NCBI GenBank assembly: GCA_964582225.1
Contig: CAZORA010000001.1
Location: 1-64,000, forward strand
Direction: 5' to 3'
DNA length: 64,000 bases
Source: Dokdonella_A sp964582225
GTDB lineage: Bacteria; Pseudomonadota; Gammaproteobacteria; Xanthomonadales; Rhodanobacteraceae
Part shown: positions 46,237-54,298 of the stretch, piece after piece
Layout: every line of letters begins with the position of its first letter
Position numbering within the stretch: the stretch's first letter is position 1
Position numbers and translations under genes: made by a program
The notes under the pieces: model-generated
What the model was told of the DNA's origin: nothing
Databases searched by the model: none
The model's input: the letters and a program-made list of their open reading frames with translations, nothing else

Positions 46237-46630
46237 ACGCCTGCGCCACTTCCGACACCCGCTGCAGCGCCGCCGTTACCGGCCCGGCGATGTAGGCGAC
46301 ATTGCGATCCAGCAGCGCCACCGCGATCGTCCGCACGGCATCAATGAACTGATCCAGCGGCAGGTCGCGGAACACCGTGGGATTGACCCCGGTCACCGCG
46401 GACGCCGCGGTAATGAGATCGTCGATGAATTCGGGCCAGCCATCGCTGCTAGACAACGCGGTGAAAGGCTCGCCGCTGCCGGCACCCTGCAATGCCGGCG
46501 CCAGCGCCATGCCGGCGCGCGCCACCACCAGCACGGCGCGCGCCTGGCTCACATCGAGAATGCCCACCTTGGCCGCCCAATCCACTACGGCGCCCCTCTG
46601 GACGCCGCCTGCCTGTTCCGCGGCATCCAT
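46208..46630 (-). CDS. Phage tail-assembly-region protein of unknown function
   Basis: The protein has 140 residues. It follows the tail-tube gene with a TGATG overlap (shared base 46630). The N-terminal part (DWAAKVGILDVSQARAVLV) and the later GWPEFIDDLITAASAVTGVNP are helical. The position directly after the tail-tube gene is where tail assembly chaperone-like genes lie in Mu-like siphophages. That role is inferred from place only. Confidence 0.6.
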   Translation of the reverse strand: MDAAEQAGGVQRGAVVDWAAKVGILDVSQARAVLVVARAGMALAPALQGAGSGEPFTALSSSDGWPEFIDDLITAASAVTGVNPTVFRDLPLDQFIDAVRTIAVALLDRNVAYIAGPVTAALQRVSEVAQAFSSAPAPRP

Positions 46631-47163
46631 CAGGCCGTCACCAGCACGCCATCGATCAGGATCTGCGGCGTGGCCGAATCCTTCTCGTTGACACCGACAT
46701 CGAGGGTGAACTTGGCCAAGTCGTTGTCGGTGATGAACGGGATGTCTCCGCTCGCCGCCAACGCGGCTGAGGAAATCACCAGCGTGCGGTTCGGGCCGCT
46801 GGCGTTCTTGGGGCGAAACACCACCGCGCCGGTGCTGGCGCCACTGGCGCCGGACGACACGCGCGAGATGCTGCCGGCGGTCGGCGTATAGGCGAACTGC
46901 ACCTCGATCTGCTTGCTGGGCGCGAGGTCGGCGGCGAGTGCGATGGCGCCGCCCGGGACGATGTAGACGCGGCCGGCGTCGGCGTCGAGCCGGTAGTCGT
47001 CGCCGAGGGAATAGGTATTGCTTCCGACCGAATCCTTGACCGAAACCGCGCTCACCTTCTGCACGCCGACGGCGTTGGTCTGGGTCACGCCGAGGCGGTA
47101 TTCCAGCCCGCTCTTGACCAGCGCTTTCTCGGCGGAGACCGGGGGCGAGGCCTGGGGACGGTC
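46630..47163 (-). pseudogene. Phage tail tube-like protein, N-terminus missing
   Basis: The frame is open from 47163 to the stop, 178 residues, with an in-frame stop just upstream at 47164 and no good start codon. A GTG at 47088 would give 152 residues, but readable protein (VSAEKALVKSGLEYRLG) lies before it. The pattern VSAVSVKDSVGSNTYSLGDD, DAGRVYIVPGGAI, and VVFRPKNASGPNRTLVI resembles phage tail tube proteins, which should have about 90 more residues in front. The right edge of the phage DNA is therefore a break point near 47163. Confidence 0.6.
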
Positions 47164-47192
47164 TCAAATCAAGCACGCGGAGGCAGCGCAGG

Positions 47193-49265
47193 TCACACCT
47201 CCTGGGCCAACATCGCCCATTGCGCCTCCTGATCATCGTCGAGCACCTCGCCGGTATCCTGCGCGAGCAGCTTCTGCAGCAGATCGATTGCCGAGTGCCG
47301 CCCAATGCCGCGCGGATGCGCGGCCAGCAGGTACGCCTCGATCGCTGAGCGCCACGCCTGGCCGACGGCTTCGAGCAGCGCGTCGAGCGTTACCTCGCTT
47401 GCCTGCTCATCGAGGAGCAGATGAATCAGCGCGCGGAGCAGCGCGTCGCGAGCGGCGGGTTTGAGCAGCGGAACCACCAGCGAGGATTGCGCCTCACGGC
47501 AATACGCTGCCTCGGGGGCGAAGTCATCAGCGGTGCGGTCGCGCAGGAACATCGGCATATCCAGCGACGGGTGAGCGCGGCTGAAGGCCACCATGCCCTC
47601 TGGAACCATGTGCAGAACCGGCACGACAGTCGGCAGCCCTTCCGTCTTTTCGCCGTCGACGCGCAGCTTCACCAGCACCGCCGACGTCTCGTCGGTCACG
47701 AGTCCGTAGCGCAGGGCCAGCGCTTCCCTTGCCTCACCGCTTGCCTGCCGCCAAGCGGCATGACCCGCCACCGCTCGCAGCGCCGGTACGTCCTCGACGT
47801 GATCCAGCGAGAACTGCCGCGCCGCGCCGGCGATGCGCACCACGGGCGCAAAGGTCCGATGGGCCGGCAGCATGGCGATGGCGGTCACGGCATCGCCCGC
47901 ATAGGCCGGCTCCAGCGACAGCGGTTTCGCAACACTGGCAACCCAGTCGACGGTGACGGCAACGGGGCCTGCTTCACGCGCGCGCCGAAACTGGCGCTTC
48001 GCGACTTCATCGATGGGCTCCGCGGGTACCGCGCGCTCCAGCACGCCCCGCGTCTCGGCGGCCAACGGCGCCAGCACGTCGGCGCCGGCGCTGCCGCCAA
48101 CGGCGATGATGAAAATGCGAATGCCACGTCGGCGCGCGCGGGCACGAGCGTGCCTGATCGCTCGAGGCTGCACGGCACCATCGGTCACCAGCAGAATGGC
48201 CTGACGGCGGCCCCGGCCCGGCTTGAGGCCGGTCAGGGCATCCATTGCGCGATTGAGTGCTTGGCCGATCTCGGTGCCGCCAAGACTGGAGTCGAGCGTC
48301 GGCGCGAGCTCGTGCATGGCCTTGCGCACGCGGGCGCTGGCCTTCAGCGGCCGGCGAAACATTGGCACGGTGGTGGAGCCGAAGCGCAGCACCTGAATGC
48401 GGTCGCCGTCGCTGAGCAGATTGGCGACGGCCGCAACCGCCGCCCGCGACTGCGCAACTGCATCGCCGCTCATCGATCCCGACCCATCCATCACGAGGCA
48501 GACATCGCACGGTCCCGGTGCGCTGGCGGCAGACGGGACGTTGAACGTCAACACCCCGATGGCGGCATCCTGATCGCGCACCAGGCGCGCCTCGCCGGCG
48601 AAGTTCTCCGGCAGTTCGAACACCAGCACCAGATCGCGGTCGAGCATGGCGTGATTGAGGCGGAGCGATTGGCCGTCTGGGTCGGAGGAGAAACGGGCCG
48701 CGTGCGTGGCACAGCTCACCGGCGCATGAGCCAGCAGGCCACGCACGCGGATTTCCGCGTCGAGCGGATGCTCCACGGCAAAGTCGTGGCGAGGTTCGGT
48801 GAGCTCGCCCAACCGGCTGCGGCCATAGCGCGGGCGGTGAACCAGCGGCAAGCTGAAGCGCGCGCTGCCGCCTGCACAGCGCAGCGGCGCGGCAAACCGC
48901 AGCATGACTTCACCTTCCTCGCCCGGTTTCAGGTTGCCGAGGCTCACGCACAGCATGCCCGGCTCGACGCGCTCGAGCAGGATGGCGCTGTGGCCGTCCG
49001 CGATCGCATCGTCGTAGTCCCGGGTCGCGCTGGTCTTCGGCAAGACCTGCGCGACCAGATGCTCGCCGGCCAGGGACGCTTCCATCCCCATGAACGCCGA
49101 GTCCAACGGTACGGGGAAGGAATACACCGCTTCGACGGCAGCAGGGCTGTCGTTGCGGAACGTGTGTCGCAACGCGTATTCGGCGACGAGGTCGGTGACG
49201 GTCACGGCCAATGCGCTGTGGGCGAGTGGCGTGGTTGCGGCGGTGGGGTGCCTGGGCTTGCTCAC
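47193..49265 (-). CDS. VIT and von Willebrand factor A domain protein
   Basis: The protein has 690 residues from GTG 49265 behind GAGGAA. Residues 1-130 are a VIT domain (inter-alpha-trypsin inhibitor type; AEYALRHTFRNDSPAAVEAV and YSFPVPLDSAFMGME). Residues ~265-430 are a VWA domain with an intact metal-binding site (DGSGSMSGD) and the later T and D positions (GGTEIGQ, LLVTDGA). The C-terminal ~200 residues are helical. There is no signal peptide or transmembrane helix, so it is probably cytoplasmic. Such proteins bind partners through the metal site. It is coexpressed with the MerR-type regulator 21 bases upstream. Confidence 0.9.
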   Translation of the reverse strand: MSKPRHPTAATTPLAHSALAVTVTDLVAEYALRHTFRNDSPAAVEAVYSFPVPLDSAFMGMEASLAGEHLVAQVLPKTSATRDYDDAIADGHSAILLERVEPGMLCVSLGNLKPGEEGEVMLRFAAPLRCAGGSARFSLPLVHRPRYGRSRLGELTEPRHDFAVEHPLDAEIRVRGLLAHAPVSCATHAARFSSDPDGQSLRLNHAMLDRDLVLVFELPENFAGEARLVRDQDAAIGVLTFNVPSAASAPGPCDVCLVMDGSGSMSGDAVAQSRAAVAAVANLLSDGDRIQVLRFGSTTVPMFRRPLKASARVRKAMHELAPTLDSSLGGTEIGQALNRAMDALTGLKPGRGRRQAILLVTDGAVQPRAIRHARARARRRGIRIFIIAVGGSAGADVLAPLAAETRGVLERAVPAEPIDEVAKRQFRRAREAGPVAVTVDWVASVAKPLSLEPAYAGDAVTAIAMLPAHRTFAPVVRIAGAARQFSLDHVEDVPALRAVAGHAAWRQASGEAREALALRYGLVTDETSAVLVKLRVDGEKTEGLPTVVPVLHMVPEGMVAFSRAHPSLDMPMFLRDRTADDFAPEAAYCREAQSSLVVPLLKPAARDALLRALIHLLLDEQASEVTLDALLEAVGQAWRSAIEAYLLAAHPRGIGRHSAIDLLQKLLAQDTGEVLDDDQEAQWAMLAQEV

Positions 49266-49286
49266 GTTGGATTTCCTCGCTCTGTG

Positions 49287-49706
49287 TCAGTCCCGCTGTC
49301 GTTTTGCACGGTGCTGGTCACCCTTGCGGACTTCGTCGTACGCGGCCTGCATGCTGCGAAACAGCTGGCGCACCTGCGCCTGGGTCAGGCGCGCCCGATC
49401 CGGCGCAATCACCAGCTCCAGCCCGTCGGCGACGATGAGGTGCGAGCGCACTTCGACGGCGCCCGGCCGAGCCGGCTCGATCGGCGCCGCGCTCTTCGCC
49501 TGCAGCAGACCCGCGATCGCATCCAGCGACAAGCCGGCGTCTTGCCACTCACGGATGCGCAAGAGGTCAGCGAGGTGCGCCTCGGTGTAGTACGCGCCGC
49601 GCGTCTCGCCCTCGGGCCCCGGCAGCAGGCCTTTCTGGATGTAGAAGCGGATGGTGCGGCCCGGGACGCCTGCGCGCTCGCCGAGTTGTTGAAGGCTCAG
49701 ATTCAT
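49287..49706 (-). CDS. MerR-family transcriptional regulator
   Basis: The protein has 139 residues from ATG 49706; an in-frame GTG at 49715 lies inside the operator palindrome. The N-terminal winged helix is typical: LQQLGERAGVPGRTIRFYIQ, GLLPGPEGETRGAYYTEAHL and LLRIREWQDAGLSLDAIAGL. The remainder (RSHLIVADGLELVIAPD) is not a cysteine-rich metal sensor, so the signal is unknown. It is the first gene of a two-gene unit with the VIT/VWA gene. It has no Shine-Dalgarno sequence and may be translated from a very short leader. Confidence 0.9.
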   Translation of the reverse strand: MNLSLQQLGERAGVPGRTIRFYIQKGLLPGPEGETRGAYYTEAHLADLLRIREWQDAGLSLDAIAGLLQAKSAAPIEPARPGAVEVRSHLIVADGLELVIAPDRARLTQAQVRQLFRSMQAAYDEVRKGDQHRAKRQRD

Positions 49707-49760
49707 ATTGAACACTACATGTGTTCAATGTAGTGTCTAAATAAGCTACGGCCCTGTCAA
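49704..49760 (-). promoter_or_regulatory. Nested palindromic operator and promoter of the merR-VIT unit
   Basis: TTGAACAC (49708-49715) and GTGTTCAA (49721-49728) form a perfect palindrome around TACAT. ACACTACA (49712-49719) and TGTAGTGT (49729-49736) form a second one overlapping it. A consensus -35 box TTGACA lies on the minus strand at 49760-49755. No equally good -10 box follows, as expected for promoters that a MerR-type protein must distort. The sites end at the start codon, which suggests autoregulation. Confidence 0.7.
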
Positions 49761-49909
49761 GCGGGCAGCAGTACGACCGATCGAGCCCACCTCAGCATCC
49801 GCGCCGGCGAATCGTTGGACGAGGCGCTGCCGCTGCGGCGGGATGCGCGGCAGCGCTCCTGCGGCGGCGGCGCCGATCGACCGGATGCCGCCAGGATTCA
49901 AGGCGCAGC

Positions 49910-50629
49910 TCAGCGCGCAGGCGCGAGGAGGCGTTCGCCGCGCTGCACGCCCAGCAGGCGGTGCGGAGTCGGCGAGGGGACGAAATAATGGATGCGCAGG
50001 TCGCCGACGGTCGGATGCTCGGGGTCCAGCCCGGCGTAGAAGCCGCCGTTCCAGTCACGCATCGAGGCAGCGAGGTTCGGCGGCAGCTGGGCGCTGCCAA
50101 CCTGAAGGGGCGTTGCGACTTCGAGCTTCGAGAGCAGCGCCGGATCGACGCGAAACGCGCCCAGGCGCAGCTCGGGCGCCAGGAAGCGTCGATCGCCGAA
50201 CGGGAACGGCGGGTTCACGCGATCTGCACGCGGCGCGCGAAAGCGACTTGCGTCGATCGGCTGTCGCGACCACCCGGTCGACTGGCTGCAGCCGGCGCTC
50301 GTGCAGGTTTCCTGCCACTGGAACATCTCGACCCGGCGCTGCAGCAGCGGCACCGCCGCGGCGATCCCAAGCTGATCGTCGCGCGCGCCGCCAACGCCGC
50401 GCAGCTTCGCCTCGACGCTCAGCAGGCGACCTTCATTTGCAGGGTCCACGCGCTGCGCGGAAACCTCGTGCGGCTCGCCGTGCACCGCCGCGGGCGGGCT
50501 CGGGGGCGAGCGCAGGAGTTCGCGATGCCGCCAGGCGTACCAGGCGAGCGCCGCCAGTCCGAGCAGCGCGACAAGCGTCAGCAGGCTGCCGCCACGCCCG
50601 CTCTTGCGTCGTCGCCGGCGCCGCGCCAT
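49910..50629 (-). pseudogene. TMEM43-family membrane protein, C-terminus missing
   Basis: 239 residues are readable. A basic start and one transmembrane helix (about 15-33) are followed by the large outside domain of the TMEM43 family: VDPANEGRLLSVEAKL, the VEMFQWQET region, NPPFPFGD, LGAFRVDPALL, and the closing PTVGDLRIHYFVPSP. Family members continue for another 100-150 residues with two or three more helices, which are absent in all three frames after 49910. The gene is therefore cut or decayed near 49910. The 170 bases between it and the merR operator hold nothing else. Confidence 0.75.
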
Positions 50630-50686
50630 CAGCGCGGCCCCGGCCGACGGCGGAGCGCCGCGCTGTCGCCGGCTGCCGGTTTCGGC

Positions 50687-52522
50687 TCAGACGCCGTCAC
50701 GTCGCGCCGGGGCGCCGCGCGGCGCAGGGTTCCTTGCCGCCGGTTGCGACTTGGAATCGGCGGCAGCCGCGGCCCGCGCGGGCTCGCCCTGCGCCGCCGT
50801 TCGGTCCGCGGCGACGCTCGGCGGACGCACCTGCCCGCTGCCCGACACGCCGCGCGGGTCCGTGCCTGCGTGCATCGCGCCGCTGCGACGATCCCAGCTC
50901 ACGGCGTTCATGAAGCCCCAGCGGCGCTCCGATTCGCTGACGCTGTGGCCCATGGCCTCGAGCGCCGCGACTTCTTCGGCGCTGAAGGCGCCGCGTTCGG
51001 CCGAGATCACGTCGGGCAGATACTGGTGGTGGAAGCGCGGGTTGGCGACGATCTGCTCGGGCTCCTCGCCGTCGATGAAAGCCAGCACGCCCTCCAGCAC
51101 CATGGTGATGATGCGGCTGCCGCCCGGCGTGCCGATCACGCCGACGCGGTCTTCGCCAAGCACGAAGCTCGGCGTCATCGAAGACAGCGGTCGGTGGCCG
51201 GGCAGCGGCGCATTGGCCGCTCCGCCGATCAGCCCGTAGGCGTTGGGCGCGCCGGCGACCAGGGCGAAATCGTCCATCTCGTCGTTCAGCACGAAGCCGG
51301 TCCCAGGCACCACCATGGCGCTGCCGAAGGGGATGTTCACCGTCTGCGTGGTGGCGACCAGGTTGCCGTCCGCGTCGATGATCGAGAAGTGGGTGGTGTG
51401 GGTGCCTTCCACCGGCGGCACCGCCGGCGGCAGCAGTGCGCTGGGCGTGGCTTTGTCGGGATGGATCGAAGCGCGCAGTCCGGCGGCATAGAGCGGACTG
51501 GTGAGCTCGGCCACCGGAATCGAGACGTAGTCGGGATCGCCCAGGTACTCGGTACGGTCGCGGTAGGCGCGCCGCATGGCCTCGACGATCAGGTGCACGC
51601 GATGCACGCGATCGAGGCGATCGAGCGGGTAGCCCGACAGCACGTTCAGCATTTCCGCCAGCGCGATGCCGCCGGAAGAGGGCGGTGGGGCGCTGACGAT
51701 CCGCCAGCCGCGATAGTCGAAGGAAATCGGTTCGCGCAGCTTGACGCGATAGCCGGAGAGATCATCGGCCGACCAGCGCCCGCCAGCGGCGCGCACGCCT
51801 TCGACCAGGCGACGCGCGGTCTCGCCGCGGTAGAAGTCCTCGTCGCCATGCTCCGCCATGCGCTCCAGCACCCGCGCCAGATCCGGCGAGCGGAAAGTCC
51901 AGCCGGGCTTTGGCACCTCGCCCTGCTCGAGATAGAGCGCGGCCGAGGCGGGATAGCGCGCGATCACGTCCCTGCGCGCCGCGATCATGCCCAGCATGCG
52001 GGCGTCCGGCTGAAAGCCTTCGCGGGCGATGCGAATGGCGGGCGCCAGCGACTTCGCCAGCGGCAGCCTGCCGTAGTGGCGGGCCAGCCAGGCCAGCGCG
52101 GCCGGTTGGCCGGGAATGCCGGCGGCCAGCGGGCCGTTCAGGGAGTGGTCGCGGTTGGGCTTGCCGTCGGCGTCCAGGTAGTCGGCGGCGCGCACCCCGG
52201 CCGGCGCGGTCTCGCGCGCGTCGAGCATGAGGTCCTTGCCGTCGGACGCGCGGTGCAGCAGGAAAAACCCGCCGCCGCCGATACCGGAGCTCTGCGGCTC
52301 GACCACCGACAGGGCTGCGGACACCGCGATCGCCGCGTCGAAGGCATTGCCGCCGGCAGCGATCACCTCGAAACCGGCGTCGGTAGCGAGCACGTGCGCG
52401 CTGGCGATCGCCGCCCTGCCGGGCCGCTCAGCGGCCGCGGCCAGCCCGCAGCCGAGAATCGCGATGCCGAGCGCGAGCTGGCGCAGGCGCCGCCCGCGCG
52501 GGAACGAGTTTGACCGCGGCAC
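50687..52522 (-). CDS. ggt: Gamma-glutamyltransferase
   Basis: The protein has 611 residues from GTG 52522. A signal peptide (to about residue 30) is followed by the large chain, which includes SGIGGGGFFLLH and LDARETAPA. Self-cleavage precedes Thr376 in THTTHFSIID, the catalytic nucleophile. The small chain carries LNDEMDDFA, PLSSMTPSFV and GTPGGSRI. It splits glutathione and moves gamma-glutamyl groups in the periplasm. The C-terminal 45 residues are a low-complexity, alanine/arginine/proline tail not usual in the family. It begins one base after the lipoprotein gene. Confidence 0.95.
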   Translation of the reverse strand: MPRSNSFPRGRRLRQLALGIAILGCGLAAAAERPGRAAIASAHVLATDAGFEVIAAGGNAFDAAIAVSAALSVVEPQSSGIGGGGFFLLHRASDGKDLMLDARETAPAGVRAADYLDADGKPNRDHSLNGPLAAGIPGQPAALAWLARHYGRLPLAKSLAPAIRIAREGFQPDARMLGMIAARRDVIARYPASAALYLEQGEVPKPGWTFRSPDLARVLERMAEHGDEDFYRGETARRLVEGVRAAGGRWSADDLSGYRVKLREPISFDYRGWRIVSAPPPSSGGIALAEMLNVLSGYPLDRLDRVHRVHLIVEAMRRAYRDRTEYLGDPDYVSIPVAELTSPLYAAGLRASIHPDKATPSALLPPAVPPVEGTHTTHFSIIDADGNLVATTQTVNIPFGSAMVVPGTGFVLNDEMDDFALVAGAPNAYGLIGGAANAPLPGHRPLSSMTPSFVLGEDRVGVIGTPGGSRIITMVLEGVLAFIDGEEPEQIVANPRFHHQYLPDVISAERGAFSAEEVAALEAMGHSVSESERRWGFMNAVSWDRRSGAMHAGTDPRGVSGSGQVRPPSVAADRTAAQGEPARAAAAADSKSQPAARNPAPRGAPARRDGV

Positions 52523-52523
52523 C

Positions 52524-53030
52524 CTACTTCACTTCGACGAAGCGCAGGTCGGCACCGGATGGTTCGAGCGCCGCCTTCACCGCCGGCAGGTCGTCCTGAT
52601 CGCCGATATAGAGCACCCGTACATCCTTGAAGGCGCCGGGCTGGGCGTCGGCAAAGGCGGCAATCAGGAGCTCCGCGGTGGTTTTCGAGTCGGGCCCGCC
52701 GAAAGCCATCATGTTGCCCGGCAGCACCCCACGCGCAACCACCGTCTGCACGTTGTCGAGCTGATTGGAGCGATCCGCTTCGCTCGCTTCGTCGTCACCA
52801 GCAGGAACGAAGTACATGTAGGGATGGGTCGTCTTCACGCCGTCCATGTTGGCAGTTACCGCACTCACCAGATACTGCTTCCAGGCGGCCTTGTCGCTGC
52901 TGCCGATCGGCGCTGGCAGCACCTGCGGCGTGGCCTCGGCGGTGGCGTCGGCCTGCGGGGCCTCGTTCTTGCTGCAGGCGCCGAGCGCGAGTGCGATGGC
53001 GCAGGCAAAAATGGCAAGGATCGTGCGCAT
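52524..53030 (-). CDS. Lipoprotein of unknown function
   Basis: The protein has 168 residues with a lipoprotein signal (ALALGAC, Cys19). The body has an alpha/beta look with GVLPGNMMAFGGPDSKTTAE and a strand-rich end, DVRVLYIGDQDD. No family was recognised. It lies between coaD and ggt on the same strand, five and one bases from its neighbours. Confidence 0.8.
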   Translation of the reverse strand: MRTILAIFACAIALALGACSKNEAPQADATAEATPQVLPAPIGSSDKAAWKQYLVSAVTANMDGVKTTHPYMYFVPAGDDEASEADRSNQLDNVQTVVARGVLPGNMMAFGGPDSKTTAELLIAAFADAQPGAFKDVRVLYIGDQDDLPAVKAALEPSGADLRFVEVK

Positions 53031-53035
53031 CGGGA

Positions 53036-53551
53036 TTACCTCCTCACGGTGGATTGCAGATAGTGCGTACGCAAGGCCTGCTGTACGGCAGGGTGAACGA
53101 AGCCGGAGACGTCGCCGCCCAACCGTGCGATCTCGCGCACCAGCGACGAGGAAATGAAGCTGTACTGTTCGGCCGGAGTCAGGAACAGGGTCTCGGCGGC
53201 GGGAATCAGATGCCGATTCATGCTCGCCAACTGGAACTCATACTCGAAGTCGGACACCGCGCGCAGGCCGCGCAGGATTACCCCCGCGCCGGTTTCTTCG
53301 ACGAACGTCGCGAGCAGGCTGGCGAAGCCGAGCACCTCCACGTTGGACAAGTGTGCGAGCGCGGTTTGCGCCAGCTCGATGCGCTTCCCCAGTTCGAACG
53401 CCGGATGCTTGGACGAGCTGTCGGCGATTGCCACGATCACCCGATCAAACAGCGGCGAGGCTCGGCTCACCAGATCCGCGTGCCCGTTGGTGATGGGGTC
53501 GAAAGTGCCCGGATAGACCGCGACCCGTGCCCGCTCTCTGGCTGTGCCCAT
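53036..53551 (-). CDS. coaD: Phosphopantetheine adenylyltransferase
   Basis: The protein has 171 residues, the normal length. It has the nucleotidyltransferase TNGH motif in YPGTFDPITNGH, RGLRAVSDFEYEFQLASMN, and ISSSLVREIA near the end. It makes dephospho-CoA, the fourth step of CoA synthesis. It lies 29 bases after rsmD, the usual neighbour in gammaproteobacteria. Confidence 0.96.
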   Translation of the reverse strand: MGTARERARVAVYPGTFDPITNGHADLVSRASPLFDRVIVAIADSSSKHPAFELGKRIELAQTALAHLSNVEVLGFASLLATFVEETGAGVILRGLRAVSDFEYEFQLASMNRHLIPAAETLFLTPAEQYSFISSSLVREIARLGGDVSGFVHPAVQQALRTHYLQSTVRR

Positions 53552-53580
53552 GTCCTCGAAAGGTCCTGCCCCGTCCGCCC

Positions 53581-54177
53581 CTAGCTTAGCGGATTCACCG
53601 CGGGGCGACGATAAAGGAAATGCCGCTCGGCGCCAGCACGGGCCTCGCGATGGAGCGTCCACGCGGCGGGCGCCGCGACTTGCACCTGCAGCGGAGCCTC
53701 GACGTGAATCAGCGCGCCCGGCCTGAGCCAGCCGCCGGTTTCCAGGCGCTCGAGCGCGCAAGCCCAGGCGTCGGCGGCGAAGGGCGGATCGACGAATACC
53801 AGATCAAAGCCCGGGCCGTCCGGGATGCCGTCGAGATACTGCTGGGCGAGCTGATTGCGCACGCTCCCGCCGCTCACCTTGAGGCGCTCGAGATTGTCCT
53901 CGAGGAGGCGCGCCAGTTCGCGGTCGTGCTCGATGAACACACAGCTTGCCGCCCCCCGCGACAGCGCTTCGATGCCGAGCGCGCCGCTGCCGGCGTACAG
54001 ATCGAGGCAGCTGGCGCCCTCGATCAGCGGCGCCAGCCAGTTGAAGAGCGTCTCGCGCACCCGGTCGGGCGTCGGCCGCAGACCGACGCGATCGGGCACG
54101 CGCAGCCGCGAGCCGCGCAGGCTGCCGGCGATGATGCGCAGCGAGGCGCCGCGCGCTTTCGATCTGGTTCCGGCCAC
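53581..54177 (-). CDS. rsmD: 16S rRNA (guanine(966)-N(2))-methyltransferase
   Basis: The protein has about 198 residues from GTG 54177, chosen because the family motif LRIIAGSLRGSRLRVP follows 14 residues later. It has PTPDRVRETLFNWL, the SAM motif LDLYAGSGALGIEALSRGA, and the catalytic DPPF. It methylates G966 of 16S rRNA. It is divergent from ftsY, as in many gammaproteobacteria, with 121 bases between. Confidence 0.94.
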   Translation of the reverse strand: MAGTRSKARGASLRIIAGSLRGSRLRVPDRVGLRPTPDRVRETLFNWLAPLIEGASCLDLYAGSGALGIEALSRGAASCVFIEHDRELARLLEDNLERLKVSGGSVRNQLAQQYLDGIPDGPGFDLVFVDPPFAADAWACALERLETGGWLRPGALIHVEAPLQVQVAAPAAWTLHREARAGAERHFLYRRPAVNPLS

Positions 54178-54298
54178 GCTCCACCCACCTGCCCCACGCC
54201 GCGCTCGCCGGACCGCCGCGACGAGCCGGAACGGCGCGCACGAAACCACGGAATGTCGGCTAGCATGAAGCCCCGCATTCTGGCTCAAGCCCGGCGCA

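Larger units (their letters stand above)
43364..47163 (-). mobile_element. Phage structural-gene segments joined to CRISPR repeats
   Basis: Two blocks of leftward phage genes lie either side of the repeat at 45652. Block one (43364-45651) holds head-type genes; block two (45680-47163) holds tail-type genes. The gene at each inner edge is cut at the repeat, and the tail-tube gene at the right edge lacks its start. No integrase, terminase, portal, capsid, tape measure, lysis genes or attachment sites were seen. The order is tail before head on the coding strand, the reverse of the usual head-then-tail order, so the blocks are not adjacent pieces of one intact prophage. Confidence 0.75.
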
